Assembly: GCA_039934635.1 (NCBI GenBank)
Contig: JBDTLT010000154.1
Span: 1 to 12,961 of the forward strand
Direction: 5' to 3'
From: DATLFA01 sp039934635
GTDB lineage: Bacteria; Actinomycetota; Acidimicrobiia; Acidimicrobiales; WLNW01
Length of the DNA: 12,961 nt
The notes beneath the pieces are model-generated. The model was given only the letters and a program-made list of their open reading frames with translations, was not told where the DNA came from and made no database searches. Shown here in pieces: positions 1 to 5,490 of the stretch (its first letter is position 1; each line of letters opens with the position of its first letter). The position numbers and the translations under genes are program-made.

Positions 1-443
1 GGAGTGAGTTCCTGCAAGCCCTGACTGACGAGCGCGCGGAGTTCTTCAGAGCGCGCGAACGGCGCTGCGTCGGCATCCGCGCGCGCCAGTACTTCACTGG
101 CTGACGCACCGGCTTGCAAGCCCGCGTAGAGGTACACCGCCGCCGAAGACCGAGGCCCCGTGCGACACGTGACCAAGGTGGGCCGCGGCAATCGATCGAT
201 CGCCGCGATCAGTTCACGCGCGACATCGAGGTCGAACACGCGCGGCGGATCCGCGACGATGTTCTCGGACTCGGCGACGGCGGCTTGCACCTGCGCGTAC
301 GACATACCCCCGTCCATGGTCGCGAATTGTTCGCCGCAGAGGAAGAGCCACGACGCGGCACTCGCGTCATGCGCGAACGCCTGGGGATCAGCAATCGCTC
401 CCCGGTTGAAGCTGAGGTCCGCGGGCACTTCGAAACCGGCCAT
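1..443 (-). CDS. Rhodanese/DUF442-like sulfurtransferase or phosphatase-like protein, 3' end outside window
   Basis: This minus-strand frame is open from an ATG at 443 to the window edge, about 147 codons with no stop, so the C-terminus is missing. Residues 1-20 read MAGFEVPADLSFNRGAIADP. About 90 residues in, the chain has a beta strand followed by the loop TLVTCRTGPRSSA, which matches the CxxxxR active-site loop of rhodanese-fold and DUF442 (Blh-type) sulfurtransferases. Members of that group transfer sulfur from a cysteine persulfide, and some are fused to a metallo-beta-lactamase domain, which could lie beyond the edge. It starts 43 bp after the luciferase-like gene on the same strand, so it may be the last gene of that operon. 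There is no clear Shine-Dalgarno sequence, only a G-rich stretch. Opposite-strand frames here have no recognisable domain. The gene is fairly sure; the exact activity is not. Confidence 0.7.
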   Translation of the reverse strand, partial: MAGFEVPADLSFNRGAIADPQAFAHDASAASWLFLCGEQFATMDGGMSYAQVQAAVAESENIVADPPRVFDLDVARELIAAIDRLPRPTLVTCRTGPRSSAAVYLYAGLQAGASASEVLARADADAAPFARSEELRALVSQGLQELT

Positions 444-486
444 CCCCGCAATGTACTTCCATGCGCCGAGGCCGCGACGAACGGCC

Positions 487-1422
487 TTACGCCGCGGTGA
501 CGAGGGGTCGCACTTCGTTCCAGAAGCGTTCGAGTTGGTGCACCTCGTCGGCGACGGGCCAGATGTAGACGCGTTGCACTCCGGCCTTCGCGAAGGCCGT
601 CAACTTCTCGGCGAACAGTTCGGCAGGGCCGATGGGCAGTCGGTCGCGGAGCAACTGCTCGGGTCGATGCACGGTGGGAATCACTCGCTCGTGGAGGATG
701 TGCTCGGCTTCGGCGCGGTCATCGGTGATGTAACACCACATCGTGGCCAGCGCGTTCGGGAAGGTGGCGGAATTCTTGCCGTGCGCGTCGAGTCGCGTGC
801 GAAGTGATGTCCACGCGTCGCCGAACAACTCGGGCGTCGTGTTGTACGCAGAGGCCAGCCAGCCATCGGCGAGACGGGTGACGCGCCGAAGGCCGGCATC
901 AGAGCCCCAGCTGCCGATCCAGATGGGCGGCCCGTTCGGTTGCGCCGGGCGGGGCTCCAAGGACAACCCCTCGGTCGAATAGAAGCGGCCGACATACGGC
1001 GCGTCGTCGGGCCGCCACAGCGCCCGTAGCGCGCCGATCGCTTCGTCGAGTCGTTGCCAGCGTTCCGAAAAATCGAGACCGACGGCGGCGTAGTCGTCCG
1101 CCGAAGAACCCGGTCCCACGGCCACGAGAAGTCGACCACCCGACAGGCGATCGATCGCCCCCAACGATTTGGCGAGTGGCACCGGACCGCGCACGACTGC
1201 CAACGACACCGTGGTGGCGAGCGTCATGTCGCGTGTGTGCTCCATCACCGCCGCGAGTGCGACGGGCCCGTCGAGCCAGGGCACCGAGAAGACGAGATGG
1301 TCGTTCACCGACAATGCGCTGAAGCCCAATTGTGCCGCGGTCTTCGTGTACGCGGCGAGGTGATCGAGTGTGTACGGATGGCCCCCGAAGTCCATCAGCG
1401 GAAGGTGCGCCCCGAAGTCCAT
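487..1422 (-). CDS. Luciferase-like (LLM class) flavin/F420-dependent oxidoreductase
   Basis: The product is 311 aa and matches the bacterial luciferase-like TIM-barrel family throughout. Seen in order are SVNDHLVF (about residue 38), the LATTVSLAVVRGPVPLAKSL stretch with RLSGGRLLVAVGPGSS after it, the DYAAVGLDFSERWQRLDE helix, and PPIWIGSWGSDAGLRRVTRLADGW late in the barrel. These enzymes use FMN or the deazaflavin F420 to oxidise or reduce small organic substrates. The sequence alone does not settle which cofactor or substrate is used here. I chose the ATG at 1422, which gives MDFGAHLPL and lies 11 bp after the HIT stop. A longer reading to 1572 would bury the HIT 3' end and adds an arginine-rich, non-family N-terminus. 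It is probably co-transcribed with the HIT gene. There is no obvious ribosome site, so translation may be coupled. Confidence 0.9.
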   Translation of the reverse strand: MDFGAHLPLMDFGGHPYTLDHLAAYTKTAAQLGFSALSVNDHLVFSVPWLDGPVALAAVMEHTRDMTLATTVSLAVVRGPVPLAKSLGAIDRLSGGRLLVAVGPGSSADDYAAVGLDFSERWQRLDEAIGALRALWRPDDAPYVGRFYSTEGLSLEPRPAQPNGPPIWIGSWGSDAGLRRVTRLADGWLASAYNTTPELFGDAWTSLRTRLDAHGKNSATFPNALATMWCYITDDRAEAEHILHERVIPTVHRPEQLLRDRLPIGPAELFAEKLTAFAKAGVQRVYIWPVADEVHQLERFWNEVRPLVTAA

Positions 1423-1433
1423 CGTGTTCGGCG

Positions 1434-1892
1434 TTACACCGCGATGGGTGTCGCGGGGACGCCGATGTAGCGACTCACGCGTTCGATGATCAGTGTGGCG
1501 GCCGCGGGTGCGATCGGGTCGGGAACACCGAACGCAGCAAACACTGCGGGCCCTTTGAAATCGGTCGGCCAATCGTGGCTGCGGGCGACGAGGTGGAAAT
1601 GGACATGCGGGAAGCCGTGCCCTTCCGCGAACTGCATCACGTACTCGAGTTCACACCCCGTCGCGTCGTGCAGCGCTCGGCTCAGTGCGGGCAGCCACTT
1701 GCCCAATGCAGCCGCTTCGTCATCGCTGAGTTCGTGAATCGCCCGGGCGTGGCGGCGAAGTATGAGTACCAACCATCCCGCGACCGCAACCGGGTGGCAA
1801 TGCTCGACGCGCCAGTACTGGTCGAGATCGATACGGGGCGCAGAAGTCAGCACGAGTTCCCCCGCCAGCGATCGACATGATCCGCACTCCAT
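1434..1892 (-). CDS. HIT-family nucleotide hydrolase/transferase
   Basis: The 152-aa protein carries the histidine-triad motif HVHFHLV (His96, His98, His100) preceded by GHGFP, the signature of HIT enzymes that hydrolyse or transfer nucleoside monophosphates. The N-terminus has a CxxC pair (Cys3, Cys6) that may bind zinc, as in some HINT/GalT-like members. The start is the ATG at 1892 because AGGAG sits 5 nt upstream. An in-frame ATG at 1934 would add 14 acidic residues and run through the hairpin at 1914-1956, so I reject it. The substrate is unknown. The gene sits between the kinase-fold gene (upstream on this strand, across an 83-bp gap with the hairpin) and the luciferase-like gene 11 bp downstream. 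Confidence 0.88.
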   Translation of the reverse strand: MECGSCRSLAGELVLTSAPRIDLDQYWRVEHCHPVAVAGWLVLILRRHARAIHELSDDEAAALGKWLPALSRALHDATGCELEYVMQFAEGHGFPHVHFHLVARSHDWPTDFKGPAVFAAFGVPDPIAPAAATLIIERVSRYIGVPATPIAV

Positions 1893-1897
1893 CAAGT

Positions 1898-1902
1898 CTC
1901 CT
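1898..1902 (-). promoter_or_regulatory. Shine-Dalgarno site that fixes the HIT start
   Basis: Minus-strand AGGAG is followed by 5 nt (ACTTG) and then ATG at 1892. It is one of the best ribosome sites in the window and decides between the two possible HIT starts. Confidence 0.75.
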
Positions 1903-1913
1903 GAATCCTCGAA

Positions 1914-1956
1914 CTCGCTGTCGAACGTGGGCATACAGGCGACGTTCGACAGCGAG
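1914..1956 (-). terminator. Perfect 15-bp inverted repeat between kinase-fold and HIT genes
   Basis: The arms CTCGCTGTCGAACGT (1914-1928) and ACGTTCGACAGCGAG (1942-1956) are perfectly complementary around a 13-nt loop. The hairpin lies 19 bp beyond the kinase-fold stop codon and just upstream of the HIT ribosome site. There is no T-run after it on the minus strand, so it is not a classical intrinsic terminator. It could be a U-less terminator, an RNA-processing stem, or a dyad operator for the HIT gene. The structure is certain; its role is inferred. Confidence 0.6.
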
Positions 1957-1975
1957 AACGGGGCCGTTCACGGCG

Positions 1976-2725
1976 TTATACGAGCGGCCAGGGCCACCGT
2001 CGGCCGCTGCTGTCGCGGGGGAAGCAGCCGCTCGAGACGATGGCGCGAGTGCGCGTCAGCATCGCGTCGATCTCGAATTCGTCGAGCGCATCGGTGACCG
2101 ACTCGGGTGGACCCTCGTCGAGCAGTCGCTCGATATCGGCGATGATGTCACGGGGGATGCGCTCACCGGCGAAGTCCCACAGCACGGTGCGCAGCTTGAA
2201 TTCCGCGTGGAACGACAGACCGTTGTCGATCGCCCAGATGTTGCCGTCGGTACCGATGAGGCAGTGTCCGCTCTTGCGATCGGTGTTGTTGCTCACGATG
2301 TCGAACACACACAGGCGCTCGAACGAATGCCGGTGCTGTGGGTCTTCGCGCAATGTCAGGTAGTGCTGCTCCATGTCGTGGGGCACGAACAGTTGCAGCG
2401 ACCCGTCGCCGAGTGGCCCATCGCGCTCGATCGTCGGCGGCACCAGATGCCAGTCGAGATGATCGGACAATTCGAAGGCGGCAACTTCGCGCCTCCATAG
2501 ACCGGCAGGGAAGTCCCACAGCGGTCGTTCGCCGCGCGCCGGTTTGTAGATGCCTTGGGCGACGACCGACTCGCCCTCTTCGTCTGACGCGAGGTCGACG
2601 AGAAATGTCGCATTCGAGCTGTACGGCATGCGCCCGATCACGATGATCTCGCTCGTCTCGAGGACGTCGAGCGCGACATCGGTCGCGATCGGACCGCGTT
2701 CACGAAAAGGTGATTGGTCGCTCAT
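1976..2725 (-). CDS. SCO1664-family protein with PI3/4-kinase-like fold
   Basis: The product is 249 aa and resembles the actinobacterial SCO1664 family (TIGR03843), whose members show distant similarity to phosphatidylinositol 3/4-kinases. Features that fit a kinase fold are Lys61 in GIYKPARGE (nucleotide-binding lysine position), the loop DIVSNNTDRKSGH (residues 142-154, with Asp149 as possible catalytic base) and AIDNGLSF (Asp167 as possible metal ligand). The real substrate of this family is not known. The start is the ATG at 2725, only 2 nt after the TGA of the DUF3090 gene, so translation is probably coupled. A reading from 2788 would overlap that gene and adds a basic, non-family tail. 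It belongs to the conserved trio with DUF3090 and the histidine phosphatase. Confidence 0.88.
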   Translation of the reverse strand: MSDQSPFRERGPIATDVALDVLETSEIIVIGRMPYSSNATFLVDLASDEEGESVVAQGIYKPARGERPLWDFPAGLWRREVAAFELSDHLDWHLVPPTIERDGPLGDGSLQLFVPHDMEQHYLTLREDPQHRHSFERLCVFDIVSNNTDRKSGHCLIGTDGNIWAIDNGLSFHAEFKLRTVLWDFAGERIPRDIIADIERLLDEGPPESVTDALDEFEIDAMLTRTRAIVSSGCFPRDSSGRRWPWPLV

Positions 2726-2727
2726 GC

Positions 2728-3216
2728 TCAGTTGTAACAGGCACAAAGCCCTTGTTCTGCGTCGAGCGGGCGACCGCAGTACGGACACAACGGGCGGCCG
2801 GCAGCAACGAGTTCGCGGGCGCGACGCACGAAGCCGATGATCTGACGCCGTTCGAGATGGATGCGGGCGATGGCGTTGGGTTCCTCGTCTTCGTCTGTCT
2901 GCAACTCTTGCGCGTGCAGGATGATCTTGTGGGAGTCCTCGTCATAGCCGATGCCCAGCTCACCGATGACCCATTCGGCGTCGAACGGCTCGAGCAGGTC
3001 CTCGGTGCTCGTCAGGAACGAGTCGTTGGACGGCGGCAGATTCTCGAGCATGCGTTCGAGGTAGTCGGCGAGTACCTGTACCTGTTGCTTTTCGACCTTG
3101 AAGGTCGCGACGATGCCATCTTGGCGCACTTGCAGATAGAAGATGCGTTGCCCTTTGGGCCCGACGGCACCCGTTGTGAAGTGATCGGGCCGATCGATCT
3201 CGAAGGAGGGATTCAT
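2728..3216 (-). CDS. DUF3090 family protein with C-terminal zinc-type cysteines
   Basis: The 162-aa protein matches DUF3090 (TIGR03847), a family of unknown function common in actinobacteria. Residues 1-135 form the family body, including FYLQVRQDGIVATFKVEKQQ and the acidic EWVIGELGIGYDED segment. The C-terminus ends in LCPYCGRPLD followed by LCACYN, giving Cys144, Cys147, Cys158 and Cys160, a likely single zinc site. The ATG at 3216 begins MNPSFEIDRPDHFTTG, a typical family start, 10 nt after the histidine phosphatase stop. The next gene follows after 2 nt. This tight packing supports one operon and one shared process for the three proteins, but that process has not been defined. Confidence 0.9.
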   Translation of the reverse strand: MNPSFEIDRPDHFTTGAVGPKGQRIFYLQVRQDGIVATFKVEKQQVQVLADYLERMLENLPPSNDSFLTSTEDLLEPFDAEWVIGELGIGYDEDSHKIILHAQELQTDEDEEPNAIARIHLERRQIIGFVRRARELVAAGRPLCPYCGRPLDAEQGLCACYN

Positions 3217-3226
3217 GGTCGTTCGA

Positions 3227-3895
3227 TCATGATGGTGCCAACGAACTCAGGTCGTCGCCCGTCGAATTGACCGACAGGACGACGGCGCCGGACAGGCTGT
3301 ACATGATCGCCGAAATCGAACACGGCGAGATGACCACACGCTGGAAGAGGTCGAGATGCACCCCCATCGCGTGAGCAACTGCTGCCTTGATCGGATCGGC
3401 GTGCGACACCGCGACGACCACGCCGCCGGAATGCCGCGTTACGAGCTTGTCGACCGTGGTGACCATGCGTGTCTGCATCTCGGTGAACGATTCGCCCGAC
3501 GGAAAGCGAAACCCACTCGGATAGCGCTGCACGGCGTTCCACTCGGGAAGCTTGCGCAAATCGTTCAGCTTGCGTCCTGTCCAGTCGCCGAAGTCACATT
3601 CGAGAAGTCCGCGGTCGATGCGCACGGCGAGTTTGCGGGCACGGCCGATCGGTGCGGCGGTTTCGCGTGTGCGTTCGAGGGGCGAGGCATAGATCGCATC
3701 GATGCGTTTGAGCAGGGCCAAGCGCGTTGCGGCGGCAGCAGCCTGCGTGCGACCGCTGTCGGCGAGATGCAGACCAGCCGCCCGGCCGGGCAACGTGGTG
3801 CCGGTGGTCGGTGTCTGTCCGTGGCGCACGAAAAGCACGAGCGTCGCCGGCGGCGGTTTGCGGGCGTGTGAACGGGCGTTTGGGCGAGCGGGCAT
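3227..3895 (-). CDS. Histidine phosphatase family protein (MSMEG_4193-type phosphoglycerate mutase-like)
   Basis: The 222-aa protein has the phosphohistidine motif VLFVRHGQT (Arg24, His25, Gly26), the SPLERTRETA segment with Arg75, GLLECDFGDWTG with Glu99 as the likely acid, and the second catalytic histidine in AVSHADPIKAA (His165). These are all parts of the branch-1 histidine phosphatase site. Members remove phosphate from small molecules or proteins through a phosphohistidine; the substrate here is unknown. Its neighbours match the actinobacterial trio in which this protein (TIGR03848) precedes DUF3090 and the SCO1664-like protein. The start is the ATG at 3895, with AGGA 7 nt upstream. 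A longer frame to 4033 adds a basic extension with no family match. The first 17 residues are basic and probably flexible. Confidence 0.9.
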   Translation of the reverse strand: MPARPNARSHARKPPPATLVLFVRHGQTPTTGTTLPGRAAGLHLADSGRTQAAAAATRLALLKRIDAIYASPLERTRETAAPIGRARKLAVRIDRGLLECDFGDWTGRKLNDLRKLPEWNAVQRYPSGFRFPSGESFTEMQTRMVTTVDKLVTRHSGGVVVAVSHADPIKAAVAHAMGVHLDLFQRVVISPCSISAIMYSLSGAVVLSVNSTGDDLSSLAPS

Positions 3896-3902
3896 ACGAC
3901 GA

Positions 3903-3918
3903 TCCTGGTGCCACGGTA
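3903..3918 (-). promoter_or_regulatory. Candidate promoter and ribosome site for the histidine phosphatase operon
   Basis: On the minus strand TACCGT (3913-3918) fits the TAnnnT -10 pattern, and AGGA (3903-3906) lies 7 nt before the ATG at 3895. No convincing -35 was found. This is the only space from which the trio operon could be transcribed before the plus-strand glycosylase begins. Confidence 0.4.
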
Positions 3919-3955
3919 GCCGCGGCGTGATTGCCTGCGGCGGTCGTGCGCACCG

Positions 3956-3961
3956 TATCCT
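3956..3961 (+). promoter_or_regulatory. Candidate -10 element for uracil-DNA glycosylase
   Basis: TATCCT is followed by 7 nt and a TTG codon at 3969, the same geometry as the TetR and response-regulator starts in this window. A loose -35-like TTGCCT occurs at 3931-3936 with a 19-nt spacer. If used, the transcript would be leaderless with a TTG start. Confidence 0.4.
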
Positions 3962-3968
3962 GCGGCAC

Positions 3969-4676
3969 TTGGCTGCAGCGCTCCGCCCGACCCCCCGTCC
4001 TCGTCGACGCGCCGACTCGTTGCGCGCGATCAATGCCGAGATCGAGCACTGTCGACAATGTGCCCGGCTCGTCGAATGGCGAGAAGCGGTCGGCCGCGAG
4101 AAGAAGGCGGCCTACCGGGAGTGGGACTACTGGGCCAAAGGCGTGCCCGGTTTCGGCGACCCCCAGGCCACGCTGTTGATCGTCGGTCTCGCGCCCGCGG
4201 CCCACGGCGCCAACCGCACCGGTCGTATGTTCACCGGGGATCGGTCGGGCGACTTCCTCTACGCCGCGCTACACCGCGCCGGGTACGCCAACCAACCGTC
4301 GAGCGTGGCCCGTGACGACGGACTCGTCCTCGACGGCGCCTACATCACTGCTCCGCTGCGCTGCGCCCCGCCGGCCAACAAGCCGTTGCCCGACGAGCGG
4401 GCGCATTGTCGCAACTACCTCGAACGCGAACTGCAGTTGTTGACCGAGGTGCGCTCCATCGTCGCGTTGGGCCAGATCGCGTACGACGCGTTGTGCCCGC
4501 TGTTGGGGGTGTCGCCCCGCCCTGCGTTCGGACATGGTGTCGAGGCGTTACTACCCGACGGTCGGCGCCTGATTTGTTCGTATCACGTGAGCCAGCAGAA
4601 CACGTTCACCGGCAAGCTCACGCCCGCGATGTTCGACGCGATCCTCGCTCGGGCGGCCGTCCCAGCCGGCGAATAG
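3969..4676 (+). CDS. Uracil-DNA glycosylase, UdgB (family 5) type
   Basis: This enzyme removes uracil, and probably other deaminated bases, from DNA as the first step of base excision repair. The protein has GFGDPQATLLIVGLAPAAHG, then ANRTGRMFTGDRSGDFLY, which is characteristic of UdgB: alanine-rich motif A lacks the polar residue of other families. Numbered from the TTG at 3969 (235 aa), Cys28, Cys31, Cys132 and Cys147 fit the [4Fe-4S] cluster pattern CxxC...C-x14-C. The late motif is SYHVSQQNTFTG with catalytic-loop His206. The start is uncertain: in-frame GTG 3927 and TTG 4020 are alternatives, and none has a ribosome site. I prefer TTG 3969 because a -10-like TATCCT stands 7 nt before it. 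It is divergent from the histidine phosphatase operon. Confidence 0.9.
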   Translation: MAAALRPTPRPRRRADSLRAINAEIEHCRQCARLVEWREAVGREKKAAYREWDYWAKGVPGFGDPQATLLIVGLAPAAHGANRTGRMFTGDRSGDFLYAALHRAGYANQPSSVARDDGLVLDGAYITAPLRCAPPANKPLPDERAHCRNYLERELQLLTEVRSIVALGQIAYDALCPLLGVSPRPAFGHGVEALLPDGRRLICSYHVSQQNTFTGKLTPAMFDAILARAAVPAGE

Positions 4677-4690
4677 GCCATTTCGATCAA

Positions 4691-4711
4691 TCTGGGTCAT
4701 GTTGATCCAGA
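4691..4711. terminator. Imperfect palindrome after uracil-DNA glycosylase
   Basis: The arms TCTGGGTCA (4691-4699) and TGATCCAGA (4703-4711) pair over 9 positions with one G-T, around a TGT loop, 14 bp after the glycosylase stop. There is no T-run. It may end the glycosylase transcript, or it may be an operator for the small gene at 4752. Confidence 0.4.
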
Positions 4712-4751
4712 CGACTCTCCCGCGATGTCGGGGCCGTGACGAAAACGTGGC

Positions 4752-4973
4752 ATGGCTTCACACGCGAACTCCATGCCTCGAGTAACCACCGGCTTGTGGT
4801 CGGCGATGACCAAAGCGGTCGCCGAAGAAATCGAGCGGGATCGTGTCGCAGAGGCACGGGCCCGCGTGTGCGAAATGACCTTCGAGACGAGTTACGCATC
4901 GCTCGACGACTTCGAGACCCTCGGCGAGGCCGACTGGGAGTTTCCCCCGACCGGGGACGTCATTCCCCTATAG
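4752..4973 (+). CDS. Small hypothetical protein (73 aa)
   Basis: I do not recognise a family. The frame starts with ATG at 4752, and a second ATG lies at 4773. The mixed acidic and helical composition is protein-like (KAVAEEIERDRVAEARARV, then CEMTFETSYASLDDFETL) and it ends with GEADWEFPPTGDVIPL. Third codon positions are mostly G or C, as in neighbouring genes, while the opposite strand reads as a low-complexity arginine/serine shadow. There is one cysteine, no membrane segment and no signal peptide. The predicted form is a long amphipathic helix followed by an acidic tail. No ribosome site is evident. It could be expressed with the glycosylase upstream (75-bp gap) or alone. Confidence 0.5.
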   Translation: MASHANSMPRVTTGLWSAMTKAVAEEIERDRVAEARARVCEMTFETSYASLDDFETLGEADWEFPPTGDVIPL

Positions 4974-5055
4974 GGGCTCGTCGGCGCCGACCCCGACGTC
5001 ACAACGTCTGGTCGGCCGACCACGATTTCGGCGTCGTGGGCCACTAGCCTGGCCC
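4965..5055. repeat. Cluster of six palindromes between the small gene and the lipoprotein gene
   Basis: Successive dyads are CCCCTATAGGGG (4965-4976, spanning the TAG stop), GTCGGCGCCGAC (4980-4991), GACGT-CACA-ACGTC (4995-5008), TGGTCGGCCGACCA (5009-5022), CCACGA...TCGTGG (5020-5039) and GGGCCA...TGGCCC (5038-5055). All arms are perfect. The last pair encloses the -10-like TAGCCT of the lipoprotein gene. Alternative pairings between neighbours are possible. This could be a strong terminator, a regulatory RNA structure or protein-binding DNA. Confidence 0.6.
5045..5050 (+). promoter_or_regulatory. Candidate -10 element for the lipoprotein gene
   Basis: TAGCCT stands 8 nt before the GTG at 5059 and fits TAnnnT. 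Together they suggest a leaderless transcript. The hexamer lies in the loop of an inverted repeat (GGGCCA...TGGCCC). Confidence 0.45.
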
Positions 5056-5058
5056 CTC

Positions 5059-5472
5059 GTGCTCAACCGCCTCCCCCATATCTTGGCAATGCTCACTGCT
5101 GTCGTCGTTCTCGCAGGGTGCTCCCAAAACCAAGGTCCCAAGACGTACACCGACGAGGTGAAGTCGAACTACACCAAGACGTGCGTCGAGGGTTCGACGC
5201 AAAAGCTCGGCGCGGCCGCTGCAGCCACGTACTGCCAGTGCAGCATCGACGCGCTGTCTTCTCCTACCGGCATTCACTTCGACACGTTCAAGAGCTTCGA
5301 GACGTACTTGCGTGAGCATGTCGGCGACGACATCAACAACGTCAGCGATCTCGCCAAGACGGGCAAGTACGACGCCATCTTGAAGATCTTCGACACCTGT
5401 GCCCCGGTGGGCCCCACCGCGTCGGGCGCATCGGCGTCGACGACGGTCCCCGCGACGACCACTACCCGCTGA
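5059..5472 (+). CDS. Secreted four-cysteine lipoprotein of unknown function
   Basis: The 137-aa protein begins with a short basic region (MLNRLPHI), a hydrophobic stretch LAMLTAVVVL and the lipobox LAGC, with Cys21 as the lipid-modified residue. It should be exported by Sec, lipidated and anchored at the outer face of the membrane. The mature part has four more cysteines: Cys42 (KTCVEG), Cys59 and Cys61 (YCQC), and Cys114 (DTC). They probably form two disulfides. This TC...YCxC...C pattern recurs in uncharacterised actinobacterial lipoproteins. The C-terminus is a flexible Ala/Ser/Thr tail ending in TTTTR. The start is GTG at 5059, which is needed for the signal peptide. The gene converges on the FrhB-like gene with an 18-bp gap. 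Confidence 0.8.
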   Translation: MLNRLPHILAMLTAVVVLAGCSQNQGPKTYTDEVKSNYTKTCVEGSTQKLGAAAAATYCQCSIDALSSPTGIHFDTFKSFETYLREHVGDDINNVSDLAKTGKYDAILKIFDTCAPVGPTASGASASTTVPATTTTR

Positions 5473-5474
5473 CC

Positions 5475-5487
5475 GCGAGGCCCTCGC
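5475..5487. terminator. Small stem between convergent stops
   Basis: GCGAG (5475-5479) and CTCGC (5483-5487) pair around a GCC loop in the 18-bp gap between the lipoprotein stop and the FrhB-like stop. It could act in both directions, but it is short and has no T-run. Confidence 0.35.
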
Positions 5488-5490
5488 CGT

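Noticed and set aside
160..807. Long plus-strand open frame over the rhodanese-like and luciferase-like genes
   Set aside because: Its product has no domain and crosses two minus-strand genes with clear family matches; it is a high-GC shadow frame.
1423..1572. Extended luciferase-like start at 1572
   Set aside because: It adds 50 arginine-rich residues overlapping the HIT gene; the family N-terminus begins at MDFGAHLPL.
1893..1934. Longer HIT start at 1934
   Set aside because: It would translate through the 15-bp hairpin and ignore the strong AGGAG before ATG 1892.
1332..2500. Overlapping plus-strand frames (1332-1880, 1877-2500)
   Set aside because: They lie opposite the HIT and kinase-fold genes, which have catalytic motifs; the plus-strand products are not family-like.
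3702..3968. ATG at 3702 as start of uracil-DNA glycosylase
   Set aside because: It would overlap the histidine phosphatase by about 190 bp on the opposite strand, and the added residues are cysteine/arginine-rich without homology.
3594..4205. Minus-strand frame of 203 codons
   Set aside because: It spans the 5' halves of two well-supported genes and shows no motif.
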